Below, in pieces: positions 1-17,200 of a DNA stretch of 64,000 nucleotides; position 1 is the first letter of the stretch, and each line of letters begins with the position of its first letter. The DNA is from Acanthosepion lycidas (Eukaryota > Mollusca > Cephalopoda > Sepiida > Sepiidae): contig OZ010572.1 in assembly GCA_963932145.1 (NCBI GenBank), positions 86,022,186 through 86,086,185 on the forward strand, in the 5' to 3' direction. The notes below the pieces were generated by a model. That model worked only from the letters and a program-made list of their open reading frames with translations. It had not been told where the DNA came from and ran no database searches. A program made the position numbers and the translations under genes.

Positions 1-3000
1 GACCATATTCGGTACCATTCCAAACACTCCATTAGCAATAGGATAAATCGACCATATTCGGTACCATTCCAAACATTCAATTAGCAATAGGATAAAACGA
101 CCATATTCGTTACCATTCCAAACACTCCATTAGCAATAGGATAAAACGACCATATTCGTTACCATTCCAAACACTCCATTAGCAATAGGATAAATCGACC
201 ATATTCGGTAGCGTTCCAAACACTCAATTAGCAATAGGATAAAACGACCATATTCGTTAGCGTTCCAAACACTCCATTATCAATAGGATAAAACGACCAT
301 ATTCGTTACCATTCCAAACACTCCATTAGCAATAGGATAAATCGACCATATTCGTTACCATTCCAAACACTCCATTAGCAATAGGATAAAACGACCATAT
401 TCGTTACCATTCCAAACACTCCATTAGCAATAGGATAAATCGACCATATTCGGTACCATTCCAGACACTCCATTAGCAATAGGATAAATCGACCATATTC
501 GGTACCATTCCAAACATTCAATTAGCAATAGGATAAAACGACCATATTCGTTACCATTCCAAACACTCCATTAGCAGTAGGATAAAACGACCATATTCGT
601 TACCATTCCAAACACTCCATTAGCAATAGGATAAATCGACCATATTCGGTAGCGTTCCAAACACTCAATTAGCAATAGGATAAAACGACCATATTCGTTA
701 CCATTCCAAACACTCCATTAGCAATAGGATAAAACGACCATATTCGTTACCATTCCAAACACTCCATTAGCAATAGGATAAAACGACCATATTCGTTACC
801 ATTCCAAACACTCCATTAGCAATAGGATAAATCGACCATATTCGGTACCATTCCAAACACTCCATTAGCAATAGGATAAATCGACCATATTCGGTACCAT
901 TCCAAACATTCACTTAGCAATAGGATAAAACGACCATATTCGTTACCGTTCCAAACACTCCATTAGCAATAGGATAAAACGACCATATTCGTTAACATTC
1001 CAAACACTCCATTAGCAATAGGATAAATCGACCATATTCGGTACCATTCCAAACACTCCATTAGCAATAGGATAAATCGACCATATTCGGTACCATTCCA
1101 AACATTCACTTAGCAATAGGATAAAACGACCATATTCGTTACCGTTCCAAACACTCCATTAGCAATAGGATAAAACGACCATATTCGTTACCATTCCAAA
1201 CACTCCATTAGCAATAGGATAAAACGACCATATTCGTTACCATTCCAAACACTCCATTAGCAATAGGATAAATCGACCATATTCGGTAGCGTTCCAAACA
1301 CTCCATTAGCAATAGGATAAATCGACCATATTCGGTAGCGTTCCAAACACTCAATTAGCAATAGGATAAAACGACCATATTCGTTACCATTCCAAACACT
1401 CCATTAGCAAGAGGATAAAACGACCATATTCGTTACCATTTCAAACACTCCATTAGCAATAGGATAAAACGACCATATTCGTTACCATTCCAAACACTCC
1501 ATTAGCAATAGGATAAATCGACCAAATTCGGTACCATTCCAAACACTCCATTAGCAATAGGATAAATCGACCATATTCGGAACCATTCCAAACATTCAAT
1601 TAGCAATAGGATAAAACGACCATATTCGTTACCATTCCAAACACTCCATTAGCAATAGGATAAAACGACCATATTCGTTAACATTCCAAACACTCCATTA
1701 GCAATAGGATAAATCGACCATATTCGGTAGCGTTCCAAACAACTCAATTAGCAATAGGATAAAACGACCATATTCGTTACCATTCCAAACACTCCATTAG
1801 CAATAGGATAAAACGACCATATTCGTTACCATTCCAAACACTCCATTAGCAATAGGATAAATCGACCATATACGTTACCATTCCAAACACTCCATTAGAA
1901 ATAGGATAAAACGACCATATTCGTTACCATTCCAAACACTCCATTAGCAATAGGATAAATCGACCATATTCTGTACCATTCCAAACACTCCATTAGCAAT
2001 AGGATAAATCGACCATATCCGGTACCATTCCAAACATTCAATTAGCAATAGGATAAAACGACCATATTCGTTACCATTCCAAACACTCCATTAGCAATAG
2101 GATAAATCGACCATATTCGGTACCATTCCAAACACTCCATTAGCAATAGGATAAATCGACCATATTGGGTACCATTCCAATCATTCAATTAGCAATAGGA
2201 TAAAACGACCATATTCGTTACCATTCCAAACACTCCATTAGCAATAGGATAAAACGACCATATTCGTTACCATTCCAAACACTCCATTAGCAATAGGATA
2301 AATCGACCATATTCGGTACCATTCCAAACATTCAATTAGCAATAGGATAAAACGACCATATTCGTTACCATTCCAAACACTCCATTAGCAATAGGATAAA
2401 ACGACCATATTCGTTACCATTCCAAACACTCCATTAGCAATAGGATAAATCGACCATATTCGGTAGCGTTCCAAACACTCAATTAGCAATAGGATAAAAC
2501 GACCATATTCGTTAGCGTTCCAAACACTCCATTATCAATAGGATAAAACGACCATATTCGTTACCATTCCAAACACTCCATTAGCAATAGGATAAATCGA
2601 CCATATTCATTACCATTCCAAACACTCCATTAGCAATAGGATAAAACGACCATATTCGTTACCATTCCAAACACTCCATTAGCAATAGGATAAATCGACC
2701 ATATTCGGTACCATTCCAGACACTCCATTAGCAATAGGATAAATCGACCATATTCGGTACCATTCCAAACATTCAATTAGCAATAGGATAAAACGACCAT
2801 ATTCGTTACCATTCAAAACACTCCATTAGCAATAGGATAAAACGACCATATTCGTTACCATTCCAAACACTCCATTAGCAATAGGATAAATCGACCATAT
2901 TCGGTAGCGTTCCAAACACTCAATTAGCAATAGGATAAAACGACCATATTCGTTACCATTCCAAACACTCCATTAGCAATAGGATAAAACGACCATATTC

Positions 3001-4480
3001 GTTACCATTCCAAACACTCCATTAGCAATAGGATAAATCGACCATATTCGTTACCATTCCAAACACTCCATTAGCAATAGGATAAATCGACCATATTCGG
3101 TACCATTCCAAACACTCCATTAGCAATAGGATAAATCGACCATATTCGGTACCATTCCAAACATTCACTTAGCAATAGGATAAAACGACCATATTCGTTA
3201 CCGTTCCAAACACTCCATTAGCAATAGGATAAAACGACCATATTCGTTAACATTCCAAACACTCCATTAGCAATAGGATAAATCGACCATATTCGGTAGC
3301 GTTCCAAACAACTCAATTAGCAATAGGATAAAACGACCATATTCGTTACCATTCCAAACACTCCATTAGCAATAGGATAAAACGACCATATTCGTTACCA
3401 TTCCAAACACTCCATTAGCAATAGGATAAATCGACCATATTCGGTAGCGTTCCAAACACTCCATTAGCAATAGGATAAATCGACCATATTCGGTAGCGTT
3501 CCAAACACTCAATTAGCAATAGGATAAAACGACCATATTCGTTACCATTCCAAACACTCCATTAGCAAGAGGATAAAACGACCATATTCGTTACCATTTC
3601 AAACACTCCATTAGCAATAGGATAAAACGACCATATTCGTTACCATTCCAAACACTCCATTAGCAATAGGATAAATCGACCAAATTCGGTACCATTCCAA
3701 ACACTCCATTAGCAATAGGATAAATCGACCATATTCGGAACCATTCCAAACATTCAATTAGCAATAGGATAAAACGACCATATTCGTTACCATTCCAAAC
3801 ACTCCATTAGCAATAGGATAAAACGACCATATTCGTTAACATTCCAAACACTCCATTAGCAATAGGATAAATCGACCATATTCGGTAGCGTTCCAAACAA
3901 CTCAATTAGCAATAGGATAAAACGACCATATTCGTTACCATTCCAAACACTCCATTAGCAATAGGATAAAACGACCATATTCGTTACCATTCCAAACACT
4001 CCATTAGCAATAGGATAAATCGACCATATACGTTACCATTCCAAACACTCCATTAGAAATAGGATAAAACGACCATATTCGTTACCATTCCAAACACTCC
4101 ATTAGCAATAGGATAAATCGACCATATTCTGTACCATTCCAAACACTCCATTAGCAATAGGATAAATCGACCATATCCGGTACCATTCCAAACATTCAAT
4201 TAGCAATAGGATAAAACGACCATATTCGTTACCATTCCAAACACTCCATTAGCAATAGGATAAATCGACCATATTCGGTACCATTCCAAACACTCCATTA
4301 GCAATAGGATAAATCGACCATATTGGGTACCATTCCAATCATTCAATTAGCAATAGGATAAAACGACCATATTCGTTACCATTCCAAACACTCCATTAGC
4401 AATAGGATAAAACGACCATATTCGTTACCATTCCAAACACTCCATTAGCAATAGGATAAATCGACCATATTCGGTACCAT
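1..4480. repeat. Satellite domain with a ~2.2-kb duplicated block
   Basis: Rare marker mutations occur twice at a fixed offset. An attatc variant is at 276 and 2531, and a ccagac variant at 461 and 2716, both 2255 bp apart (46 units plus 1 bp). Further right, an accaaattcg variant at 1521 and 3679, and attgggtacc at 2164 and 4322, are 2158 bp apart (44 units plus 2 bp). The change of offset means two units were lost or gained between the markers after the duplication. Units of the aaacgacc / attcgttacc type dominate. Confidence 0.85.
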
Positions 4481-7400
4481 TCCAAACACTCAATTAGCAA
4501 TAGGATAAATTGACCATATTCGGTAGCTTTCCAAACACTCCATTAGCAATAGGATAAATTGACCATATTAGGTACCATACCAAGCACTCAATTAGCAATG
4601 GGATAAATCGACCATATTCGGTTCCATTCCAAAAACTCCATTAGCAATAGGATAAATTGACCACATTCGTTACCATTCCAAACACTCCATTAGCAACAGG
4701 ATAAATCGACCATATTCGGTACCGTTCCAAACACTCCATCAGCAATAGGATAAATCGACCATATTCGGTAGCGTTCCAAACACTCCATTAGCAATAGAAT
4801 AAATTGACCATATTAGGTACCATGCCAAACACTCCATTAGCAATAGGATAAATTGACCATATTAGATACCATTCCAAACACTCAATTAGCAATAGGATAA
4901 ATCAACCATATTCGGTAGCTTTCCAAACACTCCATTAGCAATAGGATAAATCGACCATATTAGGTACCATGCCAAACACTCCATTAGCAATAGGATAAAT
5001 TGACCATATTAGGTACCATTCCAAACACTCAATTAGCAATAGGATAAATCAACCATATTCGGTAGCTTTCCAAACACTCCATTAGCAATAGGATAAATTG
5101 ACCATATTAGGTACCATTCCAAACACTCCATTAGCAATAGGATAAAACGACCATATTCGTTACCATTCCAAACACTCCATTAGCAATAGGATAAAACGAC
5201 CATATTCGTTAACATTCCAAACACTCCATTAGCAATAGGATAAATCGACCATATTCGGTAGCGTTCCAAACAACTCAATTAGCAATAGGATAAAACGACC
5301 ATATTCGTTACCATTCCAAACACTCCATTAGCAATAGGATAAAACGACCATATTCGTTACCATTCCAAACACTCCATTAGCAATAGGATAAATCGACCAT
5401 ATACGTTACCATTCCAAACACTCCATTAGAAATAGGATAAAACGACCATATTCGTTACCATTCCAAACACTCCATTAGCAATAGGAAAAATCGACCATAT
5501 TCTGTACCATTCCAAACACTCCATTAGCAATAGGATAAATCGACCATATCCGGTACCATTCCAAACATTCAATTAGCAATAGGATAAAACGACCATATTC
5601 GTTACCATTCCAAACACTCCATTAGCAATAGGATAAATCGACCATATTCGGTACCATTCCAAACACTCCATTAGCAATGGGATAAATCGACCATATTCGG
5701 TACCATTCCAAACATTCAATTAGCAATAGGATAAAACGACCATATTCGTTACCATTCCAAACACTCCATTAGCAATAGGATAAAACGACCATATTCGTTA
5801 CCATTCCAAACACTCCATTAGCAATAGGATAAATCGACCATATTCGGTCCCATTCCAAACACTCAATTAGCAATAGGATAAATCGACCATATCCGGTACC
5901 ATTCCAAACATTCAATTAGCAATAGGATAAAACGACCATATTCGTTACCATTCCAAACACTCCATTAGCAATAGGATAAATCGACCATATTCGGTACCAT
6001 TCCAAACACTCCATTAGCAATAGGATAAATCGACCATATTGGGTACCATTCCAATCATTCAATTAGCAATAGGATAAAACGACCATATTCGTTACCATTC
6101 CAAACACTCCATTAGCAATAGGATAAAACGACCATATTCGTTACCATTCCAAACACTCCATTAGCAATAGGATAAATCGACCATATTCGGTACCATTCCA
6201 AACACTCAATTAGCAATAGGATAAATTGACCATATTCGGTATCTTTCCAAACACTCCATTAGCAATAGGATAAATTGACCATATTAGGTACCATACCAAG
6301 CACTCAATTAGCAATGGGATAAATCGACCATATTCGGTTCCATTCCAAAAACTCCATTAGCAATAGGATAAATTGACCACATTCGTTACCATTCCAAACA
6401 CTCCATTAGCAACAGGATAAATCGACCATATTCGGTACCGTTCGAAACACTCCATCAGCAATAGGATAAATCGACCATATTCGGTAGCGTTCCAAACACT
6501 CCATTAGCAATAGAATAAATTGACCATATTAGGTACCATGCCAAACACTCCATTAGCAATAGGATAAATTGACCATATTAGATACCATTCCAAACACTCA
6601 ATTAGCAATAGGATAAATCAACCATATTCGGTAGCTTTCCAAACACTCCATTAGCAATAGGATAAATCGACCATATTAGGTACCATGCCAAACACTCCAT
6701 TAGCAATAGGATAAATTGACCATATTAGGTACCATTCCAAACACTCAATTAGCAATAGGATAAATCAACCATATTCGGTAGCTTTCCAAACACTCCATTA
6801 GCAATAGGATAAATTGACCATATTAGGTACCATTCCAAACACTCCATTAGCAATAGGATAAAACGACCATATTCGTTACCATTCCAAACACTCCATTAGC
6901 AATAGGATAAAACGACCATATTCGTTAACATTCCAAACACTCCATTAGCAATAGGATAAATCGACCATATTCGGTAGCGTTCCAAACAACTCAATTAGCA
7001 ATAGGATAAAACGACCATATTCGTTACCATTCCAAACACTCCATTAGCAATAGGATAAAACGACCATATTCGTTACCATTCCAAACACTCCATTAGCAAT
7101 AGGATAAATCGACCATATACGTTACCATTCCAAACACTCCATTAGAAATAGGATAAAACGACCATATTCGTTACCATTCCAAACACTCCATTAGCAATAG
7201 GAAAAATCGACCATATTCTGTACCATTCCAAACACTCCATTAGCAATAGGATAAATCGACCATATCCGGTACCATTCCAAACATTCAATTAGCAATAGGA
7301 TAAAACGACCATATTCGTTACCATTCCAAACACTCCATTAGCAATAGGATAAATCGACCATATTCGGTACCATTCCAAACACTCCATTAGCAATGGGATA

Positions 7401-8400
7401 AATCGACCATATTCGGTACCATTCCAAACATTCAATTAGCAATAGGATAAAACGACCATATTCGTTACCATTCCAAACACTCCATTAGCAATAGGATAAA
7501 ACGACCATATTCGTTACCATTCCAAACACTCCATTAGCAATAGGATAAATCGACCATATTCGGTCCCATTCCAAACACTCAATTAGCAATAGGATAAATT
7601 GACCATATTCGGTAGCTTTCCAAACACTCCATTAGCAATAGGATAAATGGACCATATTAGGTACCATACCAAGCACTCAATTAGCAATGGGATAAATCGA
7701 CCATATTCGGTACCATTCCAAAAACTCCATTAGCAATAGGATAAATTGACCACATTCGTTACCATTCCAAACACTCCATTAGCAACAGGATAAATCGACC
7801 ATATTCGGTACCGTTCCAAACACTCCATTAGCAATAGGATAAATCGACCATATTCGGTAGCGTTCCAAACACTCCATTAGCAATAGAATAAATTGACCAT
7901 ATTAGGTACCATGCCAAACACTCCATTAGCAATAGGATAAATTGACCATATTAGATACCATTCCAAACACTCAATTAGCAATAGGATAAATCAACCATAT
8001 TCGGTAGCTTTCCAAACACTCCATTAGCAATAGGATAAATCGACCATATTAGGTACCATGCCAAACACTCCATTAGCAATAGGATAAATTGACCATATTA
8101 GGTACCATTCCAAACACTCAATTAGCAATAGGATAAATCAACCATATTCGGTAGCTTTCCAAACACTCCATTAGCAATAGGATAAATTGACCATATTAGG
8201 TACCATGCCAAACACTCCATTAGCAATAGGGTAAATTGACCATATTAGGTACCATTCCAAACACTCAATTAGCAATAGGATAAATCAACCATATTCGGTA
8301 GCTTTCCAAACACTCCATTAGCAATAGGATAAATTGACCATATTAGTTACCATTCCAAACACTCCATTAGCAATAGGATAAATTGACCATATTCGGTGCC
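4322..8400. repeat. Satellite domain with 35-unit and 28-unit block duplications
   Basis: The attagatacc marker occurs at 4861, 6577 and 7950. The first offset is 1716 bp (35 units plus 1) and the second 1373 bp (28 units plus 1). The attgggtacc marker at 4322 and 6038 has the same 1716-bp offset. A tcaacc flank joined to a tagctttcc variant is confined mainly to this and the next few kilobases. Confidence 0.8.
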
Positions 8401-10899
8401 TTTCGAAACACTCAATTAGCAATAGGATAAAACGACCATATTCGGTAGCGTTCCAAACACTCCATTAGCAATAGGATAAATTGACCATATTAGGTACCAT
8501 ACCAAGCACTCAATTAGCAATAGGATAAATCGACCATATTCGGTACCATTCCAAACACTCCATTAGCAATAGGATAAATCGACCATATTCGGTACCATTC
8601 CAAACACTTCATTAGCAAAAGGACAAATTAACCATATTCGGTATCATTCCAAACACTCTATTAGCAATAGGATAAATTGACCATATTAGGTACCATTCCA
8701 AACACTCCATTAGCAATAGGACAAATTGACCATATTCGGTACCATTCCAAACACTCAGTTAGCAATAGGATAAATCGACCATATTCGGTACGATTCCAAA
8801 CACTCAATTAGCAATAGGATAAATCGACCATATTCGGTAGCGTTCCAAACACTCCATTAGCAATAGGATAAATTGACCATATTCGGTACCATTGCAAACA
8901 CTCCATTAGCAATAGGATAAATCGACCATATTTGGTAGCGTTCCAAACACTCCATTAGCAATAGGATAAATTGACCACATTCGTTACCATTCCAAACACT
9001 TCATTAGAAATAGGATAAATTGACCATATTCGGTACCATTCTAAACACTCCATTAGCAATAGGATAAATCGACCATATTCGGTACCATTCCAAACACTCA
9101 ATTAGCAATAGGATAAATCGACCATATTCGGTAGCGTTCCAAACACTCCATTAGCAATAGGATAAATTGACCATATTCGGTAGCATTCCAAACACTCAAT
9201 TAGCAGTAGGATAAATCGACCATATTCGGTAACATTCCAAACACTCCATTAGCAATAGGATAAATCAACCATATTCGGTAGCTTTCCAAACACTCCATTA
9301 GCAATAGGATAAATTGACCATATTAGGTACCATTCCAAACACTCCATTAGCAATAGGATAAATCGACCATATTCGGTAGCGTTCCAAACACTCCATTAGC
9401 AATAGGATAAATTGACCATATTAGGTACCATACCAAGCACTCAATTAGCAATAGGATAAATTGACCATATTCGGTAGCATTCCAAACACTCAATTAGCAG
9501 TAGGATAAATCGACCATATTCGGTAACATTCCAAACACTCCATTAGCAATAAGATAAATCAACCATATTCGGTAGCTTTCCAAACACTCCATTAGCAATA
9601 GGATAAATTGACCATATTAGGTACCATTCCAAACACTCCATTAGCAATAGGATAAAACGACCATATTCGGTAGCGTTCCAAACACTCCATTAGCAATAGG
9701 ATAAATTGACCATATTAGGTACCATACCAAGCACTCAATTAGCAATAGGATAAATCGACCACATTCGGTACCATTCCAAACACTCCATTAGCAATAGGAT
9801 AAATCGACCATATTCGGTACCATTCCAAACACTTCATTAGCAAAAGGACAAATTAACCATATTCGGTATCATTCCAAACACTCTATTAGCAATAGGATAA
9901 ATTGACCACATTCGTTACCATTCCAAACACTTCATTAGAAATAGGATAAATTGACCATATTCGGTACCATTCTAAACACTCCATTAGCAATAGGATAAAT
10001 CGACCATATTCGGTACCATTCCAAACACTCAATTAGCAATAGGATAAATCGACCATATTCGGTAGCGTTCCAAACACTCCATTAGCAATAGGATAAATTG
10101 ACCATATTCGGTAGCATTCCAAACACTCAATTAGCAGTAGGATAAATCGACCATATTCGGTAACATTCCAAACACTCCATTAGCAATAGGATAAATCAAC
10201 CATATTCGGTAGCTTTCCAAACACTCCATTAGCAATAGGATAAATTGACCATATTAGGTACCATTCCAAACACTCCATTAGCAATAGGATAAATCGACCA
10301 TATTCGGTAGCGTTCCAAACACTCCATTAGCAATAGGATAAATTGACCATATTAGGTACCATACCAAGCACTCAATTAGCAATAGGATAAATGGACCATA
10401 TTCGGTACCATTCCAAACACTCCATTAGCAATAGGATAATTTGACCATATTAGGTACCATGCCAAACACTCCATTAGCAATAGGATAAATTAACCATATT
10501 CGGTACCATTCCAAACACTCCATTAGCAATAGGATAATTCGACCATATTCGGTAGCGTTCCAAACACTCCATTAGCAAAAGGATAAATTAACCATATTCG
10601 GTACCATTCCAAACACTCTATTAGCAATAGGATAAATTGACCATATTCGGTACCATTCCAAACACTCCATTAGCAATAGGATAAATTAACCATATTCGGT
10701 ACCATTCCAAACACTTCATTAGCAAAAGGATAAATTGACCATATTAGGTACCATTCCAAACACTCTATTAGCAATAGGATAAATTGACCATATTAGGTAC
10801 CATTCCAAACACTCCATTAGCAATAGGATAAATTGACCATATTAGGTACCATTCCAAACACTCCATTAGCAATAGGATAAATTAACCATATTCGGTACC

Positions 10900-12800
10900 A
10901 TTCCAAACACTCTATTAGCAATAGGATAAATCGACCATATTCGGTACCATTCCAAACACTCCATTAGCAATAAGATAAATCGACCATATTAGGTACCATT
11001 CCAAACACTCCATTAGCAATAGGATAAATTGACCATATTATGTACCATTCCAAACACTCCATTAGCAATAGGATAAATTGACCATATTAGGTACCATTCC
11101 AAACACTCCATTAGCAATAGGATAAATTAACCATATTCGGTACAATTCCAAACACTCTATTAGCAATAGGATAATTCGACCATATTAGGTACCATTCCAA
11201 ACACTACATTAGCAATAGGATAAATCGACCATATTCGGTAGCGTTCCAAACACTCCATTAGCAATAGGATAAATTGACCATATTAGGTACCATACCAAGC
11301 ACTCAATTAGCAATAGGATAAATCGACCATATTCGGTACCATTCCAAACACTCCATTAGCAATAGGATAATTTGACCATATTAGGTACCATGCCAAACAA
11401 TCCATTAGCAATAGGATGAATTAACCATATTCGGTACCATTCCAAACACTCCATTAGCAATAGGATAATTCGACCATATTCGGTAGCGTTCCAAACACTC
11501 CATTAGCAAAAGGATAAATTAACCATATTCGGTACCATTCCAAACACTCTATTAGCAATAGGATAAATTGACCATATTCGGTACCATTCCAAACACTCCA
11601 TTAGCAATAGGATAAATCGACCATATTCGGTACCATTCCAAACACTTCATTAGCAAAAGGATAAATTGACCATATTAGGTACCATTCCAAACACTCCATT
11701 AGCAATAGGATAATTTGACCATATTAGGTACCATTCCAAACACTCCATTAGCAATAGGATAAATTAACCATATTCGGTACCATTCCAAACACTCTATTAG
11801 CAATAGTATAAATCGACCATATTCGGTACCATTCCAAACACTCCATTAGCAATAGGATAAATCGACCATATTAGGTACCATTCCAAACACTCCATTAGCA
11901 ATAGGATAAATTGACCATATTATGTACCATTCCAAACACTCCATTAGCAATAGGATAAATTGACCATATTAGGTACCATTCCAAACACTCCATTAGCAAT
12001 AGGATAAATTAACCATATTCGGTACCATTCCAAACACTCTATTAGCAATAGGATAATTCGACCATATTAGGTACCATTCCAAACACTACATTAGCAATAG
12101 GATAAATCGACCATATTCGGTAGCGTTCCAAACACTCCATTAGCAATAGGATAAATTGACCATATTAGGTACCATACCAAGCACTCAATTAGCAATAGGA
12201 TAAATCGACCATATTCGGTACCATTCCAAACACTCCATTAGCAATAGGATAATTTGACCATATTAGGTACCATGCCAAACACTCCATTAGCAATAGGATG
12301 AATTAACCATATTCGGTACCATTCCAAACACTCCATTAGCAATAGGATAATTCGACCATATTCGGTAGCGTTCCAAACACTCCATTAGCCAAAGGATAAA
12401 TTAACCATATTCGGTACCATTCCAAACACTCTATTAGCAATAGGATAAATTGACCATATTCGGTACCATTCCAAACACTCCATTAGCAATAGGATAAATC
12501 GACCATATTCGGTACCATTCCAAACACTTCATTAGCAAAAGGATAAATTGACCATATTAGGTACCATTCCAAACACTCCATTAGCAATAGGATAATTTGA
12601 CCATATTAGGTACCATTCCAAACACTCCATTAGCAATAGGATAAATTAACCATATTCGGTACCATTCCAAACACTCTATTAGCAATAGGATAAGTCGACC
12701 ATATTAGGTACCATTCCAAACACTCCATTAGCAATAGGATAAATCGACCATATTCGGTAGCGTTCCAAACACTCCATTAGCAATAGGATAAATTGACCAT
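10900..12800. repeat. Satellite domain with an 18-unit (882-bp) duplicated block
   Basis: The unusual ataggatgaa variant occurs at 11411 and 12293, exactly 882 bp apart, which is 18 units. The surrounding order of variant units (taccataccaagcac, tagcgttcc, aataattcg) is repeated in the same order in both blocks. Confidence 0.75.
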
Positions 12801-14219
12801 ATTAGGTACCATACCAAGCACTCAATTAGCAATAGGATAAATCGACCATATTCGGTACCATTCCAAACACTCCATTAGCAATAGGATAATTTGACCATAT
12901 TAGGTACCATGCCAAACACTCCATTAGCAATAGGATAAATTAACCATATTCGGTACAATTCCAAACACTCCATTAGCAATAGGATAATTCGACCATATTC
13001 GGTAGCGTTCCAAACACTCCATTAGCAAAAGGATAAATTAACCATATTCGGTACCATTCCAAACACTCTATTAGCAATAGGATAAATTGACCATATTTCG
13101 TACCATTCCAAACACTCCATTAGCAATAGGATAAATTAGCCATATTCGGTACCATTCCAAACACTTCATTAGCAAAAGGATAAATTGACCATATTAGGTA
13201 CCATTCCAAACACTCCATTAGCAATAGGATAAATTGACCATATTAGGTACCATTCCAAACACTCCATTAGCAATAGGATAAATTGACCATATTAGGTACC
13301 ATTCCAAACACTCCATTAGCAATAGGATAAATTAACCATATTCGGTACCATTCCAAACACTCTATTAGCAATAGGATAAATCGACCATATTCGGTACCAT
13401 TCCAAACACTCCATTAGCAATAGGATAAATCGACCATATTAGGTACCATTCCAAACACTCAATTAGCAATAGGATAAATTGACCATATTAGGTACCATTC
13501 CAAACACTCCATTAGCAATAGGATAAATTGACCATATTAGGTACCATTCCAAACACTCCATTAGCAATAGGATAAATTAACCATATTCGGTACCATTCCA
13601 AACACTCTATTAGCAATAGGATAAATCGACCATATTAGGTACCATTCCAAACACTCCATTAGCAATAGGATAAATTGACCATATTAGGTACCATTCCAAA
13701 CACTCCATTAGCAATAGGATAAATCAACCATATTCGGTACCATTCCAAACACTCCATTAGCAATAGGATAAATTGACCATACTAGGTACCATTCCAAACA
13801 CTCCATTAGCAATAGGATAAATTGACCATATTAGGTACCATTCCAAACACTCCATTACCAATAGGATAAATTAACCATATTCGGTACCATTCCAAACACT
13901 CTATTAGCAATAGGATAAATCGACCATATTAGGTACCATTCCAAACACTCCATTAGCAATAGGATAAATTGACCATATTAGGTACCATTCCAAACACTCC
14001 ATTAGCAATAGGATAAATTAACCATATTCGGTACCATTCCAAACACTCCATTAGCAATAGGATAAATTGACCATATTAGGTACCATTCCAAACACTCCAT
14101 TAGCAATAGGATAAATCGACCATATTAGGTACCATTCCAAACACTCCATTAGCAATAGGATGAATCGACCATATTCGGTACCATTCCAAACACTCCATTA
14201 GAAATAGGATAAATCGACC

Positions 14220-17200
14220 ATATTCGGTACCATTCCAAACACTCTATTAGCAATAGGATAAATCGACTATATTCGGTACCATTCCAAACACTCCATTAGC
14301 AATAGGATAAATCGACCATATTCGGTACCATTCCAAACACTTCATTAGCAAAAGGATAAATTGACCATATTAGGTACCATTCCAAACACTCCATTAGCAA
14401 TAGGATAATTTGACCATATTAGGTACCATTCCAAACACTCCATTAGCAATAGGATAAATTAACCATATTCGGTACCATTCCAAACACTCTATTAGCAATA
14501 GGATAAATCGACCATATTAGGTACCATTCCAAACACTCCATTAGCAATAGGATAAATCGACCATATTCGGTAGCGTTCCAAACACTCCATTAGCAATAGG
14601 ATAAATTGACCATATTAGGTACCATACCAAGCACTCAATTAGCAATAGGATAAATCGACCATATTCGGTACCATTCCAAACACTCCATTAGCAATAGGAT
14701 AATTGACCATATTAGGTACCAAGCCAAACACTCCATTAGCAATAGGATAAATTAACCATATTCGGTACCATTCCAAACACTCCATTAGCAATAGGATAAT
14801 TCGACCATATTCGGTAGCGTTCCAAACACTCCATTAGCAAAAGGATAAATTAACCATATTCGGTACCATTACAAACACTCTATTAGCAATAGGATAAATT
14901 GACCATATTTGGTAACATTCCAAACACTCCATTAGCAATAGGATAAATTAGCCATATTCGGTACCATTCCAAACACTTCATTAGCAAAAGGATAAATTGA
15001 CCATATTAGGTACCATTCCAGACACTTCATTAGCAATAGGATAAATTGACCATATTAGGTACCATTCCAAACACTCCATTAGCAATAGGATAAATTGACC
15101 ATATTAGGTACCATTCCAAACACTCCATTAGCAATAGGATAAATTAACCATATTCGGTACCATTCCAAACACTCTATTAGCAATAGGATAAATCGACCAT
15201 ATTCGGTACCATTCCAAACACTCCATTAGCAATAGGATAAATCGACCATATTAGGTACCATTCCAAACACTCAATTAGCAATAGGATAAATTGACCATAT
15301 TAGGTACCATTCGAAACACTCCATTAGCAATAGGATAAATTGACCATATTAGGTACCATTCCAAACACTCCATTAGCAATAGGATAAATTAACCATATTC
15401 GGTACCATTCCAAACACTCTATTAGCAATAGGATAAATCGACCATATTAGGTACCATTCCAAACACTCCATTAGCAATAGGATAACTTGACCATATTAGG
15501 TACCATTCCAAACACTCCATTAGCAATAGGATAAATCAACCATATTCGGTACCATTCCAAACACTCCATTAGCAATAGGATAAATTGTCCATACTAGGTA
15601 CCATTCCAAACACTCCATTAGCAATAGGACAAATTGACCATATTAGGTACCATTCCAAACACTCCATTACCAATAGGATAAATTAACCATATTCGGTACC
15701 ATTCCAAACACTCTATTAGCAATAGGATAAATCGACCATATTAGGTACCATTCCAAACACTCCATTAGCAATAGGATAAATTGACCATATTAGGTACCAT
15801 TCCAAACACTCCATTAGCAATAGGATAAATTAACCATATTCGGTACCATTCCAAACACTCCATTAGCAATAGGATAAATTGACCATATTAGGTACCATTC
15901 CAAACACTCCATTAGCAATAGGATAAATCGACCATATTAGGTACCATTCCAAACACTCCATTAGCAATAGGATGAATCGACCATATTCGGTACCATTCCA
16001 AACACTCCATTAGCAATAGGATAAATTGACCATATTCGGTACCATTCCAAACCCTCTATTAGCAATAGGATAAATTGACCATATTCGGTACCATTCCAAA
16101 CACTCCATTAGCAATAGGATGAATCGACCATATTCGGTACCATTCCAAACACTCCATTAGAAATAGGATAAATCGACCATATTCGGTACCATTCCAAACA
16201 CTCTATTAGCAATAGGATAAATCGACTATATTCGGTACCATTCCAAACACTCCATTAGCAATAGGATAAATCGACCATATTCGGTACCATTCCAAACACT
16301 TCATTAGCAAAAGGATAAATTGACCATATTAGGTACCATTCCAAACACTCCATTAGCAATAGGATAATTTGACCATATTAGGTACCATTCCAAACACTCC
16401 ATTAGCAATAGGATAAATTAACCATATTCGGTACCATTCCAAACACTCTATTAGCAATAGGATAAATCGACCATATTAGGTACCATTCCAAACACTCCAT
16501 TAGCAATAGGATAAATCGACCATATTCGGTAGCGTTCCAAACACTCCATTAGCAATAGGATAAATTGACCATATTAGGTACCATACCAAGCACTCAATTA
16601 GCAATAGGATAAATCGACCATATTCGGTACCATTCCAAACACTCCATTAGCAATAGGATAATTTGACCATATTAGGTACCAAGCCAAACACTCCATTAGC
16701 AATAGGATAAATTAACCATATTCGGTACCATTCCAAACACTCCATTAGCAATAGGATAATTCGACCATATTCGGTAGCGTTCCAAACACTCCATTAGCAA
16801 AAGGATAAATTAACCATATTCGGTACCATTACAAACACTCTATTAGCAATAGGATAAATTGACCATATTTGGTAACATTCCAAACACTCCATTAGCAATA
16901 GGATAAATTAGCCATATTCGGTACCATTCCAAACACTTCATTAGCAAAAGGATAAATTGACCATATTAGGTACCATTCCAGACACTTCATTAGCAATAGG
17001 ATAAATTGACCATATTAGGTACCATTCCAAACACTCCATTAGCAATAGGATAAATTGACCATATTAGGTACCATTCCAAACACTCCATTAGCAATAGGAT
17101 AAATTAACCATATTCGGTACCATTCCAAACACTCTATTAGCAATAGGATAAATCGACCATATTCGGTACCATTCCAAACACTCCATTAGCAATAGGATAA